DNA of 64,000 nt from Bacteroidales bacterium MB20-C3-3 (GCA_035609245.1 CP141202.1:1674001-1738000), one strand, 5' to 3'; positions 32,100-41,951 are shown, counted from the stretch's first letter. A program made the numbers and translations. Notes: generated by a model from the sequence alone, not told the origin.

Positions 32100-35000
32100 A
32101 TGAAAAAAATATTTCTCCTTGTGCTATCTGCAATTGCAGGAATAGCTGCGAATGCACAAAGTCTTTACTTTGCCTCTCGCCCCTCTCTCTCTCCGGATGG
32201 ATCTGAAGTTTTCTTTTCCTGGTCTGGTGATATATTTAGAGTTCCTAATCAAGGGGGGTTGGCTTTAAGGATGATATCAATGTCAGGCATTGAAACATCT
32301 CCGCTTGTATCTCCTGATGGGAAGAATCTAGCCTTTGCGTCAAACGAAACAGGAAACTATAATGTATATATAGTTCCACTTTCAGGAGGGAGTGTAAAGC
32401 AGCTTACTTTCCACGATGGTTCTGACATACCTGTATCCTGGTCTTCAGATTCAAAAAAAATATATTTTGAATCAAACAGATACAACTCTGTTAGTGTATA
32501 TTCTGTTTTAATAGAGGGAGGAACCCCTGAAAGACTTTTTCAAAACTACTTTAATACAATTTCTGCATTGGTTGAAAATCCTGTATCGGGTGAGTTTTAC
32601 TTTACAGAGTCTGCAGAGAGTTATAGATTTGCCACCAGAAGAGGTTATAAAGGAGAGCATAATGCAAATATAATCTCATGGAACCCATCAAAAAGCGAAT
32701 ACAGGGAGGTGACAAACTGGATTGGGAAGGATCAGTGGCCTATGGTTGACATAGCAGGAAATTTATACTATGTTTCTGATGAAAGGGGTGGTAATGATAA
32801 TATTGTAAAGCAAGAGGGTGATAAAAGGGTCTTCCTGACAAATTATAAAGAGTCAGTTCAATATCCATCAATTAGCAGAGATGGTTCAAAAATTGTTTTT
32901 TTGAAGGGATATGAGATCAATATTCTGGATGTTAAAAGCGGTTCGGTAAATAAGCCCGTAATTCGTATAGCTGATTCTAAAAAAACTAATGATCAGAACT
33001 TTAAGGTTGAGATACCTGAGGATGCAGCAATCTCCCCGGATGGTAAGAAACTGGCATTTGTCTTCAGAGGGTTGCTGTTTGTAAGTGATTCTAAAGGGAA
33101 TTTTATAAGAAAAATTGAGACATCTGATGAGGAGCGGGTCTCAGAAGTAGTTTGGGCAAAGGATAATAAAAGCCTTTTTTACACAAGGACAAACAAAGGA
33201 TATTATAATATTTTTAAAAAGAGGGCAGATACACTCTCTGTTGAAAAACCAATTTATTCTGCCAGTGAAGGGGCCAGAAGTCTTACATTATCCCCTAAAG
33301 GAGACAAGATAGCTTTTATAAGCGGGAAAAGAAGTATAATGGTTCTGGACACAGAGAAGGAGAGTGTTGAAAAGATCTCAGACCAGGAGTTTTGGGCCTA
33401 CCAGGGATACAGCATGAATTTTTCATCTGATCAAAAACATCTGGCATTCACAGCAATGAATATGTTTGAGTTGGATATATACATATATTCATTTGAAGAT
33501 AAAAAGGTACTTAACCTTACAAATTCCGCTGTTTCTGAGAGTGATCCTGTGTTTACCCCGGATGGTAAGTTTATGTATATTACAACAAACAGGTTCTCCT
33601 CCTCTTATCCAAGGGGCGCCTCTCCAATGTTATACAGGTTGGAGCTTGAGAAGGTAAAGAGACCGCAGGAGGGAGAGGAGTTTGATAAGTTATTTGGCAA
33701 GGGGGGAGCGAAAAAAGATTCATCTGTGGTTGTTAATCAGAATTATATTCAAAGAAGATTTAATCAGGTAGTAAGGGGGGGAGTTCAAAACTCTCCGTTC
33801 ATATTTACTCTGAAAGATAAAAGCTGGCTTCTCTTTGGTTCCAGCCACGAAGGATCAGGTGCAATTTATATTCAGGAACTAAAGGATTGGGACCAGAAAC
33901 CGCCAAAAAAACTGGCTGGAGTTACATCTGCCGGAAAATATATAACAAATGGTAAAGATTTGTTTATTATTGGCAGGGATGGCCTGTTTAAAATTGATGC
34001 TGCTGCTGCTTCAGCAACCAAGATTGAGATCGCTGCAAATTTTACAAAGAATATTTCGTCTGAGTTCAGGCAGATGTTTTATGAAGTTTGGGCAACTCTG
34101 GAAGAGAATTTCTACGATGAAAAATTCCATGGGGTTGACTGGATGGCAAAAAGAGATTATTACTCTGAATTCCTTCCATATGCCGGGACCAGGGACGATG
34201 TAAGAACACTTATTAATGATATGTTAAATGAGCTTAACTCATCTCATATGGGCTTTAGTTCAGCTGGAAAGGAGGAGGAGCTTCAGATAAGGAGCGCGTC
34301 TGCTGTAACAGGTATAATGTTTAAAGAGGGCGATCCATACATTGTTGACAGGATTATTCCGGGATCTCCATCTGATTACTCAGGTAATCCTGTAAAATCA
34401 GGGGACAAACTTGTTGCAGTTAACGGCATAAAGATTGATAAGAAAGTCAACAGAGAGAGTTATTTTGTCTCTCCAACTCCTCAGAAAGAGATAGTTCTCA
34501 GGTTTGCCAGAGGCGGCTCATCGGCCTCATTAAAAGAGGAGTATGATATAAGACTCCATACTGTATCTACTGCTGCTTTAAGAAGTCTTCTTTACACAGA
34601 GTGGGAGGACAATAACAGAGAGTATGTAGATGAAGCATCTAAAGGGAAGCTTGCATATGTTCATATGAGAGATATGTCTTCCGGCTCACTGGAAAACTTT
34701 CTTATAGACATGAATACATATGCTGTTCACAAGGAAGGATTGATTCTTGACCTGAGATTTAACAATGGTGGGAATGTGCATAACGAGGTTATAGAATTTC
34801 TCTCTCAGAAAAGACATTTTAACTGGAAGTACAGAGAGGGGGCAATATCTACCCATCCACATGTAACACCAGGTGATAAGCCTATAGTGGTTCTTATTAA
34901 TGAGAGAAGCCTCAGCGATGCAGAGGTAACTTCAAATGGTATTAAGGAGTTGTCAATTGCTAAACTTGTTGGGACTGAAACCTACAGGTGGATAATATTT

Positions 35001-35192
35001 ACATCTGGAGTAAGGCTTGTAGATGGATCTTCCGTGAGGTTACCTGCCTGGGGTTGTTACACACTGGACGGAAAAAATATGGAGGCTACCGGGGTGAAGC
35101 CGGATATAAGTATACGAAATACTTTCAGAGACAGATTGGAGTCAAAAGACCCGCAACTTGAAAGGGCAATAAAAGAATTATTACCTTTGTAG
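32100..35192 (+). CDS. Tricorn-like S41 protease with beta-propeller
   Basis: The 1030-residue secreted protein has a signal peptide (to about 20), WD40/TolB-like propeller blades (about 25-640, repeated SPDGKNLAFASNE-type motifs), a tricorn C1-like helical region (about 665-740, SSEFRQMFYEVWATLEENFYD), a PDZ domain (about 745-840) and an S41 catalytic domain. The nucleophile is the Ser in NERSLSDAEVTSNG (about 940), after the oxyanion region LDLRFNNGGNVHNE. It probably degrades peptides in the periplasm or at the surface. pheS starts 18 bases after its stop. Confidence 0.93.
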   Translation: MKKIFLLVLSAIAGIAANAQSLYFASRPSLSPDGSEVFFSWSGDIFRVPNQGGLALRMISMSGIETSPLVSPDGKNLAFASNETGNYNVYIVPLSGGSVKQLTFHDGSDIPVSWSSDSKKIYFESNRYNSVSVYSVLIEGGTPERLFQNYFNTISALVENPVSGEFYFTESAESYRFATRRGYKGEHNANIISWNPSKSEYREVTNWIGKDQWPMVDIAGNLYYVSDERGGNDNIVKQEGDKRVFLTNYKESVQYPSISRDGSKIVFLKGYEINILDVKSGSVNKPVIRIADSKKTNDQNFKVEIPEDAAISPDGKKLAFVFRGLLFVSDSKGNFIRKIETSDEERVSEVVWAKDNKSLFYTRTNKGYYNIFKKRADTLSVEKPIYSASEGARSLTLSPKGDKIAFISGKRSIMVLDTEKESVEKISDQEFWAYQGYSMNFSSDQKHLAFTAMNMFELDIYIYSFEDKKVLNLTNSAVSESDPVFTPDGKFMYITTNRFSSSYPRGASPMLYRLELEKVKRPQEGEEFDKLFGKGGAKKDSSVVVNQNYIQRRFNQVVRGGVQNSPFIFTLKDKSWLLFGSSHEGSGAIYIQELKDWDQKPPKKLAGVTSAGKYITNGKDLFIIGRDGLFKIDAAAASATKIEIAANFTKNISSEFRQMFYEVWATLEENFYDEKFHGVDWMAKRDYYSEFLPYAGTRDDVRTLINDMLNELNSSHMGFSSAGKEEELQIRSASAVTGIMFKEGDPYIVDRIIPGSPSDYSGNPVKSGDKLVAVNGIKIDKKVNRESYFVSPTPQKEIVLRFARGGSSASLKEEYDIRLHTVSTAALRSLLYTEWEDNNREYVDEASKGKLAYVHMRDMSSGSLENFLIDMNTYAVHKEGLILDLRFNNGGNVHNEVIEFLSQKRHFNWKYREGAISTHPHVTPGDKPIVVLINERSLSDAEVTSNGIKELSIAKLVGTETYRWIIFTSGVRLVDGSSVRLPAWGCYTLDGKNMEATGVKPDISIRNTFRDRLESKDPQLERAIKELLPL

Positions 35193-35210
35193 GCTTGAAT
35201 TGTACAAAAA

Positions 35211-36236
35211 ATGAAAGAGAGAATTGATAAGCTCCTGGCCGAGGTGGAACAACTGGCGGCTAAGAGAGAGCAGGAGATTGAAGAGATAAGAGTTAGACTC
35301 CTTGGAAAGAAGGGTTCAATTACACAACTTTTTGAGGAGTTCAGAAATGTTCTTCCTGAACAAAAAAAGGAGCTCGGGCAGGTGTTGAACACTTTAAAGG
35401 TTGCTGCCTCCAATAAAATTGATCAGCTGAGACAAATGCTGGATGAAAGTTTAGAAAGCGAGGGGGCAGACTTTGATTTGACTAAACCGGGAGATGCTTT
35501 GGATCTTGGATCAAGACATCCTATATCCATTACCAGAAGGGAGATTCTTTCAATTTTCAGTAAATATGGATACGAGGTTGCTGAAGGACCTGAAATTGAA
35601 GATGACTGGCATGTTTTCGGAGCCCTTAATTTCCCTCCTGAACACCCTGCAAGAGATATGCAGGATACCTTCTTTATAACGGAAGGGGATAATCCTGTGC
35701 TTTTAAGAACACATACCAGCTCGGCACAGGTCAGGGCAATGGAAAAAATGCCTCTTCCAATTAGAATTGTTTGTCCGGGCAGGGTCTTCAGAAATGAGGC
35801 TATATCTGCCAGAGCGCACTGTATTTTTCATCAGGTAGAGGGGCTGTACATTGATAAAGATGTTTCGTTTGCGGATCTTAAGCAGGCCGTGTTACTGTTT
35901 GCCAGAGAGATGTTCGGAGAGAATGCCCAGATCAGGTTAAGGCCCTCTTATTTTCCGTTTACTGAGCCGAGCGCAGAGGTTGATGTAAGTTGCAATATTT
36001 GTGGTGGAAAGGGGTGTAATATTTGTAAGGGTACAGGATGGCTTGAGATTATGGGATGCGGGATGGTAGACCCTAATGTTTTAGAGGCAAATGGAATAGA
36101 TAGCACTCAATATAGTGGATTTGCATTTGGAATGGGAATTGAGAGAATTGCAATGCTTAAGTGGCAAGTTAAGGACCTCAGGCATTACTTTGAGAATGAT
36201 TTAAGATTTCTTAAACAGTTTGAGAATGTAGTTTGA
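35211..36236 (+). CDS. pheS: Phenylalanine--tRNA ligase alpha subunit
   Basis: The 341-residue class II synthetase subunit charges tRNA-Phe together with PheT. The N-terminal coiled coil (1-90) binds tRNA. The catalytic part contains HPISITRREILSIFSKYGYE, ARDMQDTFF, LLRTHTSSAQVRAM, FRNEAISARAHCIFHQVEGL (motif 2) and the insert CNICGGKGCNICKGTGW, then GFAFGMGIERIAML (motif 3). pheT is not adjacent in this window, unlike in E. coli. The end lies six bases before the tRNA-Gly promoter. Confidence 0.97.
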   Translation: MKERIDKLLAEVEQLAAKREQEIEEIRVRLLGKKGSITQLFEEFRNVLPEQKKELGQVLNTLKVAASNKIDQLRQMLDESLESEGADFDLTKPGDALDLGSRHPISITRREILSIFSKYGYEVAEGPEIEDDWHVFGALNFPPEHPARDMQDTFFITEGDNPVLLRTHTSSAQVRAMEKMPLPIRIVCPGRVFRNEAISARAHCIFHQVEGLYIDKDVSFADLKQAVLLFAREMFGENAQIRLRPSYFPFTEPSAEVDVSCNICGGKGCNICKGTGWLEIMGCGMVDPNVLEANGIDSTQYSGFAFGMGIERIAMLKWQVKDLRHYFENDLRFLKQFENVV

Positions 36237-36243
36237 TAATTTT

Positions 36244-36274
36244 TTTGGAAGGAGAGAAAAAATTATTACTTTTG
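36244..36274 (+). promoter_or_regulatory. Promoter of tRNA-Gly
   Basis: TTTG (36244-36247), 19-base spacer, TACTTTTG (36267-36274): a perfect consensus. The expected start is near 36281, six bases before the mature tRNA 5' end. The bases after the box (GCAGTCC) recur at the tRNA-Met promoter. Confidence 0.88.
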
Positions 36275-36286
36275 CAGTCCCAAAAC

Positions 36287-36359
36287 GCGGAAATAGCTCA
36301 GTTGGTAGAGCATAACCTTGCCAAGGTTAGGGTCGCGAGTTCGAGTCTCGTTTTCCGCT
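36287..36359 (+). tRNA. tRNA-Gly (GCC)
   Basis: A normal cloverleaf of 73 nt: acceptor GCGGAAA/TTTCCGC, D-arm GCTC...GAGC, anticodon stem TAACC/GGTTA with loop TTGCCAA, T-arm GCGAG-TTCGAGT-CTCGT, discriminator T. CCA is not encoded. It has its own promoter and terminator, so it is transcribed alone. Confidence 0.97.
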
Positions 36360-36370
36360 CTACATCAAAC

Positions 36371-36400
36371 AAGACCTCTCCGCTATGAGAGGTCTTTTTT
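36371..36400 (+). terminator. Terminator of tRNA-Gly
   Basis: A 10-bp stem (AAGACCTCTC with GAGAGGTCTT, loop CGCTAT) is followed by six T residues. Confidence 0.93.
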
Positions 36401-36418
36401 GATGGTTCAGACACTATC

Positions 36419-36504
36419 GCTCAGGTGGTGGAATAGGTAGACACGCAGGACTTAAAATCCTGTGGGCAGTAATGTCCGTACGGGTTCGATTCCCGTCCCG
36501 AGCA
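36419..36504 (+). tRNA. tRNA-Leu (TAA)
   Basis: An 86-nt class II tRNA with a long variable arm. Acceptor GCTCAGG/CCCGAGC has one A-C mismatch; anticodon stem CAGGA/TCCTG with loop CTTAAAA; T-arm ACGGG-TTCGATT-CCCGT; discriminator A. CCA is not encoded. No clear promoter box is seen between the tRNA-Gly terminator and this gene, so it may depend on leak-through or an atypical promoter. Confidence 0.95.
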
Positions 36505-36511
36505 CTAAATT

Positions 36512-36553
36512 CACCTTGTTTCTAGGGCAAAGGCCCGGAAACAAGGTGTTTTT
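36512..36553 (+). terminator. Terminator of tRNA-Leu
   Basis: An 11-bp stem (CACCTTGTTTC at 36512-36522 with GAAACAAGGTG at 36538-36548) is followed by five T residues. The loop holds a small inner GGGC/GCCC helix. Confidence 0.92.
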
Positions 36554-36645
36554 AGTTATTTTTACCATTCAGATTTGGTTCAATTTAACAACTCTGTTTT
36601 TGCAATAAATAAAAAGAAAATTATATATTTACATAAATTATTAAT

Positions 36646-37224
36646 ATGAATTTCAGCATAAAAGAGATCTTTAGTGCATTCATTGTTATGTTTGCAGTTA
36701 TTGATATTTTAGGTTCCGTGCCAATAATAATTGGAATGAAGGAGAAGAAGAAGAGCTTTAGCCCGCTTAATGCAGCTGTAATCTCATTTGCAATTCTTGT
36801 TGCATTTCTTTTTGTGGGTCAGGCTATGCTGGGCCTTTTTGGGGTAGATATTTCATCATTTGCAGTTGCTGGTGCTCTGGTGCTTCTTGTTCTTGCAATT
36901 GAGATGATATTTGGTATTCAGATTTTCAAAGATGACGGGCCAACAGATTCGGCAACAATTGTCCCTATAGTTTTTCCATTGATTGCTGGAGCAGCATCAT
37001 TCACCACGCTCTTGTCACTTAGGGCAGAATATGCTGTTGAAAATATTATTATTTCCTTATTTATAAATATCCTTATTGTATATCTGGTGCTTAGTAATCT
37101 TGATTTAATATCAAAGAAGATAGGTAAGGGAGGAATTTATGTAATGAGAAAGTTCTTTGGAATAATTCTGCTTGCGATTGCTGTGAAACTAATAGTGTCA
37201 AATTTACATACTCTATTATCTTAA
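36646..37224 (+). CDS. MarC-family inner-membrane protein
   Basis: The 192-residue protein has six hydrophobic helices and MarC/UPF0056 marks: FIVMFAVIDILGSVPII in helix 1, FGVDISSFAVAGALVLL, IVPIVFPLIAGAASFTTLLSL (the conserved P-x-AGP-like region is PLIAGAAS here) and a C-terminal helix FGIILLAIAVKLIV. Function is unknown; older links to multidrug resistance were not confirmed. Eleven bases separate it from the next gene, so they may be co-transcribed. Confidence 0.88.
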   Translation: MNFSIKEIFSAFIVMFAVIDILGSVPIIIGMKEKKKSFSPLNAAVISFAILVAFLFVGQAMLGLFGVDISSFAVAGALVLLVLAIEMIFGIQIFKDDGPTDSATIVPIVFPLIAGAASFTTLLSLRAEYAVENIIISLFINILIVYLVLSNLDLISKKIGKGGIYVMRKFFGIILLAIAVKLIVSNLHTLLS

Positions 37225-37235
37225 AATTATAAATT

Positions 37236-38672
37236 ATGGAACATAGGAGACTTAGGATTTCTTATTCAAGCATTAGTTTTTTGATAATTTTTGTTCTCGT
37301 GTTTAACTCCTCTTGTATTAAGTTTCCTAAGCCCATACCAAATCCATATATTCAGGCCAATAGGTATCTTTACCCATTCTCTTCAGAACAAAAAAATATT
37401 ACCGCATCAATTAGCATTAACCTTAAAAATGATGCCACTGTTAATGAAATTGGAGCAGAAATTCCACCGTTGAAATATAATAAATCGTGGCTTTTTCTAC
37501 TTTCTCAGGATGATACAAGACACGAATCTTTTTGCGTAACATGGGCTGCTATTCATGGGAAACCAATACCTGTTGATAAGCATTACTATGATGTTGAGCA
37601 CTTAGAGGCTGAAGATTTTCCTCCCGGTATAATGACTTTGGGAAAAACTCTCGGCAGTACTGATGGGGCGGGAAAAGAAGTAAGGTTCTCTTTCTTGATT
37701 ACAGTTGAGCCTGAAAAGCACTCTATGAATAGAAAGCCTAGTGTTTTACCTGGCTTCAATGTTAATCAAGATCGTTTCAAAATGAACGAGTGTCTTACAT
37801 TCAGCAATGTTAAAGAGATGTTAAATACTGGTGTTGGTATAGCTTTTCATGATGTGAAGACAACTGCAGTTGATATCGTAGATAGCGTGAAAAAACATTT
37901 AGAGATATCTCAAAAGATTTTACTAGATACCTTAAAAGGCAGGGGATGTAAAACATTAGCAGAACCAGAAGGGAATAAAGTCTATATAGAAGCTGCTAAG
38001 ATTATCCCGGAAATTCAGGTAATTACCGCGCAGACAGAAGTGGAGGCAATATATCCTTTCCAAAATCCGTCAGCTCTTTACAATATCCCTTTAAGAAGAG
38101 AGCCTGTTGTTGAAGAAAATTTCAGAAATTATATTGAGAAAAAGCTCGCACTACCCAAAGAACAAAGGGAGGCAGTTGCTGTTTTTGTCCATCAAACAGG
38201 CACTTACTTTGCTAATCATCTTCTTTGGCTTAATAATACCTACGGCAAAGATGGTGATGATTCAATGTGGGCTCCCAGCCTTGAAGAGTATTATGAGTAT
38301 AATTACTACCGGCTGAACGGCAATGTAAAAGTTATAAAAGATAACAAAACAGTCAAGCTGGAGGTCTTTTTGCCTTCATCCGATTATTTCTATTATCCAT
38401 CTGTAACAATAAATGTCAAGGGCCTAAAAATGGCGGATATAGAATCCGTCACATCTGGTGATGAGGTTAAAGGGATGTCTTATGCCGACTATAAAGATGG
38501 TGTCATGATTAATATTGACTGCAGAAAGTTTTTGATGGAACATGCAACTCATTACGTAGAGAAGTATGAGAAAACCAAAAAGGTTACTGACAGGGCCGAT
38601 GCTATTTATTTTGTAAAAATGTTAAAAGAGTCATCGGCAAAGAGAGCATTGCTTACCAGAGTGGGATTATAA
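37236..38672 (+). CDS. Unknown lipoprotein with possible NodB-like fold
   Basis: The 478-residue protein has a lipoprotein signal peptide with lipobox VFNSSC (Cys about 27), so it is probably anchored in a membrane. I do not recognise a named family. The stretch WLFLLSQDDTRHESFCVTWA (about 76-95) and, later, LLDTLKGRGCKTLAEPEGN resemble motifs seen in divergent polysaccharide-deacetylase-like proteins. A C-terminal beta-rich region (about 360-420, VKLEVFLPSSDYFYYPSVTINV) could be a small Ig-like or carbohydrate-binding domain. Enzymatic activity is not shown. It precedes the rplC promoter and looks unrelated to it. Confidence 0.55.
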   Translation: MEHRRLRISYSSISFLIIFVLVFNSSCIKFPKPIPNPYIQANRYLYPFSSEQKNITASISINLKNDATVNEIGAEIPPLKYNKSWLFLLSQDDTRHESFCVTWAAIHGKPIPVDKHYYDVEHLEAEDFPPGIMTLGKTLGSTDGAGKEVRFSFLITVEPEKHSMNRKPSVLPGFNVNQDRFKMNECLTFSNVKEMLNTGVGIAFHDVKTTAVDIVDSVKKHLEISQKILLDTLKGRGCKTLAEPEGNKVYIEAAKIIPEIQVITAQTEVEAIYPFQNPSALYNIPLRREPVVEENFRNYIEKKLALPKEQREAVAVFVHQTGTYFANHLLWLNNTYGKDGDDSMWAPSLEEYYEYNYYRLNGNVKVIKDNKTVKLEVFLPSSDYFYYPSVTINVKGLKMADIESVTSGDEVKGMSYADYKDGVMINIDCRKFLMEHATHYVEKYEKTKKVTDRADAIYFVKMLKESSAKRALLTRVGL

Positions 38673-38724
38673 AAAGAGAGACCCGGATATTGTGCATATC
38701 CTGTTGATATCTTACTGAAGACTA

Positions 38725-38754
38725 TTGTATTTTCAAGTTTTTATCGTATATTTG
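38725..38754 (+). promoter_or_regulatory. Promoter of the rplC operon
   Basis: TTG (38725-38727), 19-base spacer, TATATTTG (38747-38754). The start lies near 38761. A 6-bp hairpin CCCGCA/TGCGGG (38758-38776) sits at the 5' end of the leader. Confidence 0.75.
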
Positions 38755-38812
38755 CAGCCCGCAAATTTTATGCGGGTTAGTAATTAATTATAATACACCA
38801 AATTAACAACCA

Positions 38813-39442
38813 ATGCCTGGATTAATTGGAAAGAAAATCGGAATGACATCCGTTTTCGGTGCCGATGGAAAAAACATTCCATGCACCGTTATTGAGGCTG
38901 GTCCGTGTGTTGTTACGCAAATTCGTACAGAAGAGAAAGATGGTTATGCCGCTGTACAGCTTGCCTATGACGAAAAGAAAGAAAAACACACCAGCGGAGG
39001 GCTTAAGGGCCATTTCAAAAAGGCAGACACCACACCTAAAAGAAAAATTGTTGAATTCCCTATGGATTTCACAAGAGATCTTCAGTTAGGTGATACCGTC
39101 ACCGTTTCAGACGTATTCGTTAAGGATCCTCTGGAGTGGGTAGATGTAGTAGGAATATCTAAGGGTAAGGGATTTCAGGGTGTTGTGAAACGCCATGGAT
39201 TCGCCGGAGTAGGCGGCGCAACTCACGGTCAGCACAACAGACTTCGTGCTCCGGGATCAATGGGTGCCTCTTCCTGGCCTTCTAGAGTATTTAAAGGTAA
39301 GAGACTGGCCGGCCGTATGGGCGGTGACAAGGTAAAAATCGTGAACCTCAAAGTTATTAAGGTTATTCCTGAGAATAATCTTCTTATTGTAAAGGGATCT
39401 GTTCCCGGAGCAAAAGGTTCTTATGTAATCGTGGAGGATTAA
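38813..39442 (+). CDS. rplC: 50S ribosomal protein L3
   Basis: The 209-residue protein begins [16 protein letters not shown] and carries the tip loop [20 protein letters not shown] that reaches towards the peptidyl-transferase centre. L3 starts 50S assembly. It is the first gene of this S10-type operon; rpsJ, which normally precedes it, is at 7869-8174 on the other strand. The start follows the promoter by about 50 bases. Confidence 0.98.
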   Translation: MPGLIGKKIGMTSVFGADGKNIPCTVIEAGPCVVTQIRTEEKDGYAAVQLAYDEKKEKHTSGGLKGHFKKADTTPKRKIVEFPMDFTRDLQLGDTVTVSDVFVKDPLEWVDVVGISKGKGFQGVVKRHGFAGVGGATHGQHNRLRAPGSMGASSWPSRVFKGKRLAGRMGGDKVKIVNLKVIKVIPENNLLIVKGSVPGAKGSYVIVED

Positions 39443-39448
39443 GCGTCT

Positions 39449-40081
39449 ATGGAATTATCAGTTTACAAAATAGATGGATCTGAGTCAGGCAAGAAGGTGA
39501 CTCTTGATTCCGGTATCTTTGGCATAGAGCCGAATGATCACGCTATTTACCTTGATGTAAAGCAGTATCTTGCAAATCAGCGTCAGGGTACACACAAAAC
39601 CAAGGAGAAATGGGAAGTTGCTTACAGTACAAAAAAGATTGTAAGACAGAAAGGCTCTGGCGGCGCCCGTCACGGCAGCATTAAGTCTCCAACATTTGTT
39701 GGGGGTGGCAGAGCTTTTGGACCTCAGCCCAGAGACTATAGTTTCAAATTGAATAAGAAACTTAAACAGCTGGCAAGATTCTCCGCACTTTCATATAAAG
39801 TGAAAGAGAGTGCTCTTACCATTGTAGAGTCATTCGATCTGGAGGCTCCAAAGACTAAAGAGATGATTAAAATTGTTAAGAACCTTAAGGTAAATGACAG
39901 AAAAATTCTCTTTGTGCTTCCTGAAAACTCTGAGAATATTTATATGTCTTCACGAAACCTGCAAAATGTAAAGGTTATCACTGTAAACGAAATCAGCACT
40001 TATGACCTGGTTAATTCAACCAGTGTAGTGTTTGTTGATGGCGTTCAGGATATTCTGCAGGCACAGTACGGACGCAAATAA
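39449..40081 (+). CDS. rplD: 50S ribosomal protein L4
   Basis: The 210-residue protein has the L4 central loop (RQGTHKTKE, KKIVRQKGSGGARHGSIKSP, VGGGRAFGPQPRDY) that lines the exit tunnel, and the C-terminal globular domain. In other bacteria L4 represses the S10 operon. It follows rplC by six bases. Confidence 0.98.
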   Translation: MELSVYKIDGSESGKKVTLDSGIFGIEPNDHAIYLDVKQYLANQRQGTHKTKEKWEVAYSTKKIVRQKGSGGARHGSIKSPTFVGGGRAFGPQPRDYSFKLNKKLKQLARFSALSYKVKESALTIVESFDLEAPKTKEMIKIVKNLKVNDRKILFVLPENSENIYMSSRNLQNVKVITVNEISTYDLVNSTSVVFVDGVQDILQAQYGRK

Positions 40082-40092
40082 GCCGCATTGAA

Positions 40093-40383
40093 ATGGGAAT
40101 ATTAATTAAGCCTATAGTAACAGAAAAAATGACGATTCAAGGCGAAAAGTTGAATCGTTACGCATTTGAGGTTGACCGCGAAGCAAATAAGATTGAGATC
40201 AAAGCTGCGGTTGAGGAGATGTATGGTGTAAAGGTATTGGATGTAAATACCGTTAATTACCACGGAAAAAAGAAAAGCCGCTTTACAAAGGCGGGATTAT
40301 TGTCTGGTCGCGCAAACCACTTTAAAAAGGCATATGTGACCCTGGCAGGTGAAGATAAGATTGATTTCTACAGTAACATTTAA
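40093..40383 (+). CDS. rplW: 50S ribosomal protein L23
   Basis: Ninety-six residues with L23 marks [10 protein letters not shown] at the start and [22 protein letters not shown] with the basic loop. It sits at the tunnel exit and contacts trigger factor and SRP. Gaps to rplD (11) and rplB (5) show operon organisation. Confidence 0.97.
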   Translation: MGILIKPIVTEKMTIQGEKLNRYAFEVDREANKIEIKAAVEEMYGVKVLDVNTVNYHGKKKSRFTKAGLLSGRANHFKKAYVTLAGEDKIDFYSNI

Positions 40384-40388
40384 TTTCT

Positions 40389-41213
40389 ATGGCAATACGC
40401 AAATTCAAACCGGCTACACCCGGTACAAGACATAAGGCTATAAGCGCATTTGACGAGATTACCTGTTCTACTCCTGAGAAATCACTCCTTCAGCCACTGC
40501 GTAAAAGCGGTGGTCGTAACGGACAGGGCAAAATGACAATGCGCTATATTGGTGGTGGTCACAAAAGGATGTATCGTGTTATCGACTTCCTTCGTGATAA
40601 GGACAATTTTACAGCCACTGTAAAGACTATTGAATATGATCCAAACAGAAGTGCAAGGATTGCACTTGTTGTTTACGGAGACGGAGAAAAACGCTATATT
40701 TTAGCTCCTAACGGAATTAAAGTTGGTCAGGTGATTTCATCGGGTCCCGGAGTAGCTCCGGAGCTTGGTAACACTCTAATTCTCTCAGAAATTCCACTTG
40801 GTACACTTGTTCATAACATAGAACTTCGTCCCGGTCAGGGTGCCGCAATGGCAAGAAGTGCAGGAGCATACGCTCAGCTGCTGGCTCGCGAAGGTGACCA
40901 CGCAATCCTTAAGCTCCCTTCAGGAGAGACAAGGATGGTTCTCACCGCTTGTCGCGCTACTGTTGGAACAGTGTCCAATCCAGATCATAATCTGGAATCG
41001 GATGGTAAAGCCGGCCGTAAGCGCTGGATGGGTCGCAGACCACGAACCCGTGGTGTTGTGATGAATCCGGTAGATCACCCTATGGGTGGTGGTGAAGGCA
41101 GGGCATCCGGAGGACACCCTCGTTCAAGAAAAGGTATTCCAGCAAAGGGCTACAAGACACGTAATCCTAAGAAGACTACCAAAAAATTCATTATTGAAAG
41201 AAGGAAAAAATAA
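40389..41213 (+). CDS. rplB: 50S ribosomal protein L2
   Basis: The 274-residue protein has [41 protein letters not shown] and the universally conserved [19 protein letters not shown], including the histidine near the peptidyl-transferase centre. It is needed for subunit association. Length is normal. Confidence 0.98.
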   Translation: MAIRKFKPATPGTRHKAISAFDEITCSTPEKSLLQPLRKSGGRNGQGKMTMRYIGGGHKRMYRVIDFLRDKDNFTATVKTIEYDPNRSARIALVVYGDGEKRYILAPNGIKVGQVISSGPGVAPELGNTLILSEIPLGTLVHNIELRPGQGAAMARSAGAYAQLLAREGDHAILKLPSGETRMVLTACRATVGTVSNPDHNLESDGKAGRKRWMGRRPRTRGVVMNPVDHPMGGGEGRASGGHPRSRKGIPAKGYKTRNPKKTTKKFIIERRKK

Positions 41214-41233
41214 CGGAATAAACTGAATAGAGT

Positions 41234-41497
41234 ATGAGTCGTTCATTAAAAAAAGGTCCTTACATTCAAGCCGTTCTCGAGAAGAGAGTATTGGCAATGA
41301 ATGAAGCAGGCAAAAAAGAGGTTATCAAGACCTGGTCAAGAGCCAGCATGATTTCACCCGACTTTGTGGGCCACACCATTGCAGTTCATAACGGAAATAA
41401 GTTTATTCCGGTATATGTTACAGAGAATATGGTAGGACACAAGCTCGGCGAGTTCGCACCCACCAGAACCTTTAAGGGGCACTCTGGTAATCGCTAA
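41234..41497 (+). CDS. rpsS: 30S ribosomal protein S19
   Basis: Eighty-seven residues: [39 protein letters not shown] and [22 protein letters not shown] match S19 of the 30S head along the whole length. Confidence 0.98.
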   Translation: MSRSLKKGPYIQAVLEKRVLAMNEAGKKEVIKTWSRASMISPDFVGHTIAVHNGNKFIPVYVTENMVGHKLGEFAPTRTFKGHSGNR

Positions 41498-41524
41498 TTA
41501 ATTAATGTGTAAAAAACCACAATA

Positions 41525-41950
41525 ATGGGAGCTAGAAAAAGAGAAGCAGCCGAAAGGCATAAAGAAATAAGGAAGCAGACAGCTTTTGCCAAGCTGAATG
41601 ATGTTCCTACCTCACCAAGGAAGATGCGCCTCGTGGCAGACATCATCAGAGGTGTAGAGGTAAACCGCGCCTTGGATATACTTAAGTATACCAAGAAGGA
41701 GGCATCAATTCGTTTAGAGAAACTTCTTCGTTCTGCAATTGCAAACTGGGAGGCTAAAAACGAAGCAGACCGCAAGGAACTGGAAAATGGAAACATTTGC
41801 GTTCAATCTATTATGGTTGGGCAAGGTCGTTCTCTTAAAAGAATCAGAACTGCACCTCAGGGTCGTGCAGCAAGGATTCGTAAGCGTTCAAACCATGTTA
41901 CCATTGTACTTGGAAAGAAGAAAAGTAAAACCGTAAAAGAGGAGCAATAA
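41525..41950 (+). CDS. rplV: 50S ribosomal protein L22
   Basis: The 141-residue protein has [34 protein letters not shown] and the extended hairpin [21 protein letters not shown] that reaches into the exit tunnel. It is longer than the 110-residue E. coli form through N- and C-terminal extensions, which is common in this phylum. Confidence 0.97.
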   Translation: MGARKREAAERHKEIRKQTAFAKLNDVPTSPRKMRLVADIIRGVEVNRALDILKYTKKEASIRLEKLLRSAIANWEAKNEADRKELENGNICVQSIMVGQGRSLKRIRTAPQGRAARIRKRSNHVTIVLGKKKSKTVKEEQ

Positions 41951-41951
41951 G

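Noticed and set aside
38758-38776. L4-type autoregulatory leader before rplC
   Set aside because: Only one 6-bp hairpin is seen; the elements of known L4-binding leaders are not recognisable.
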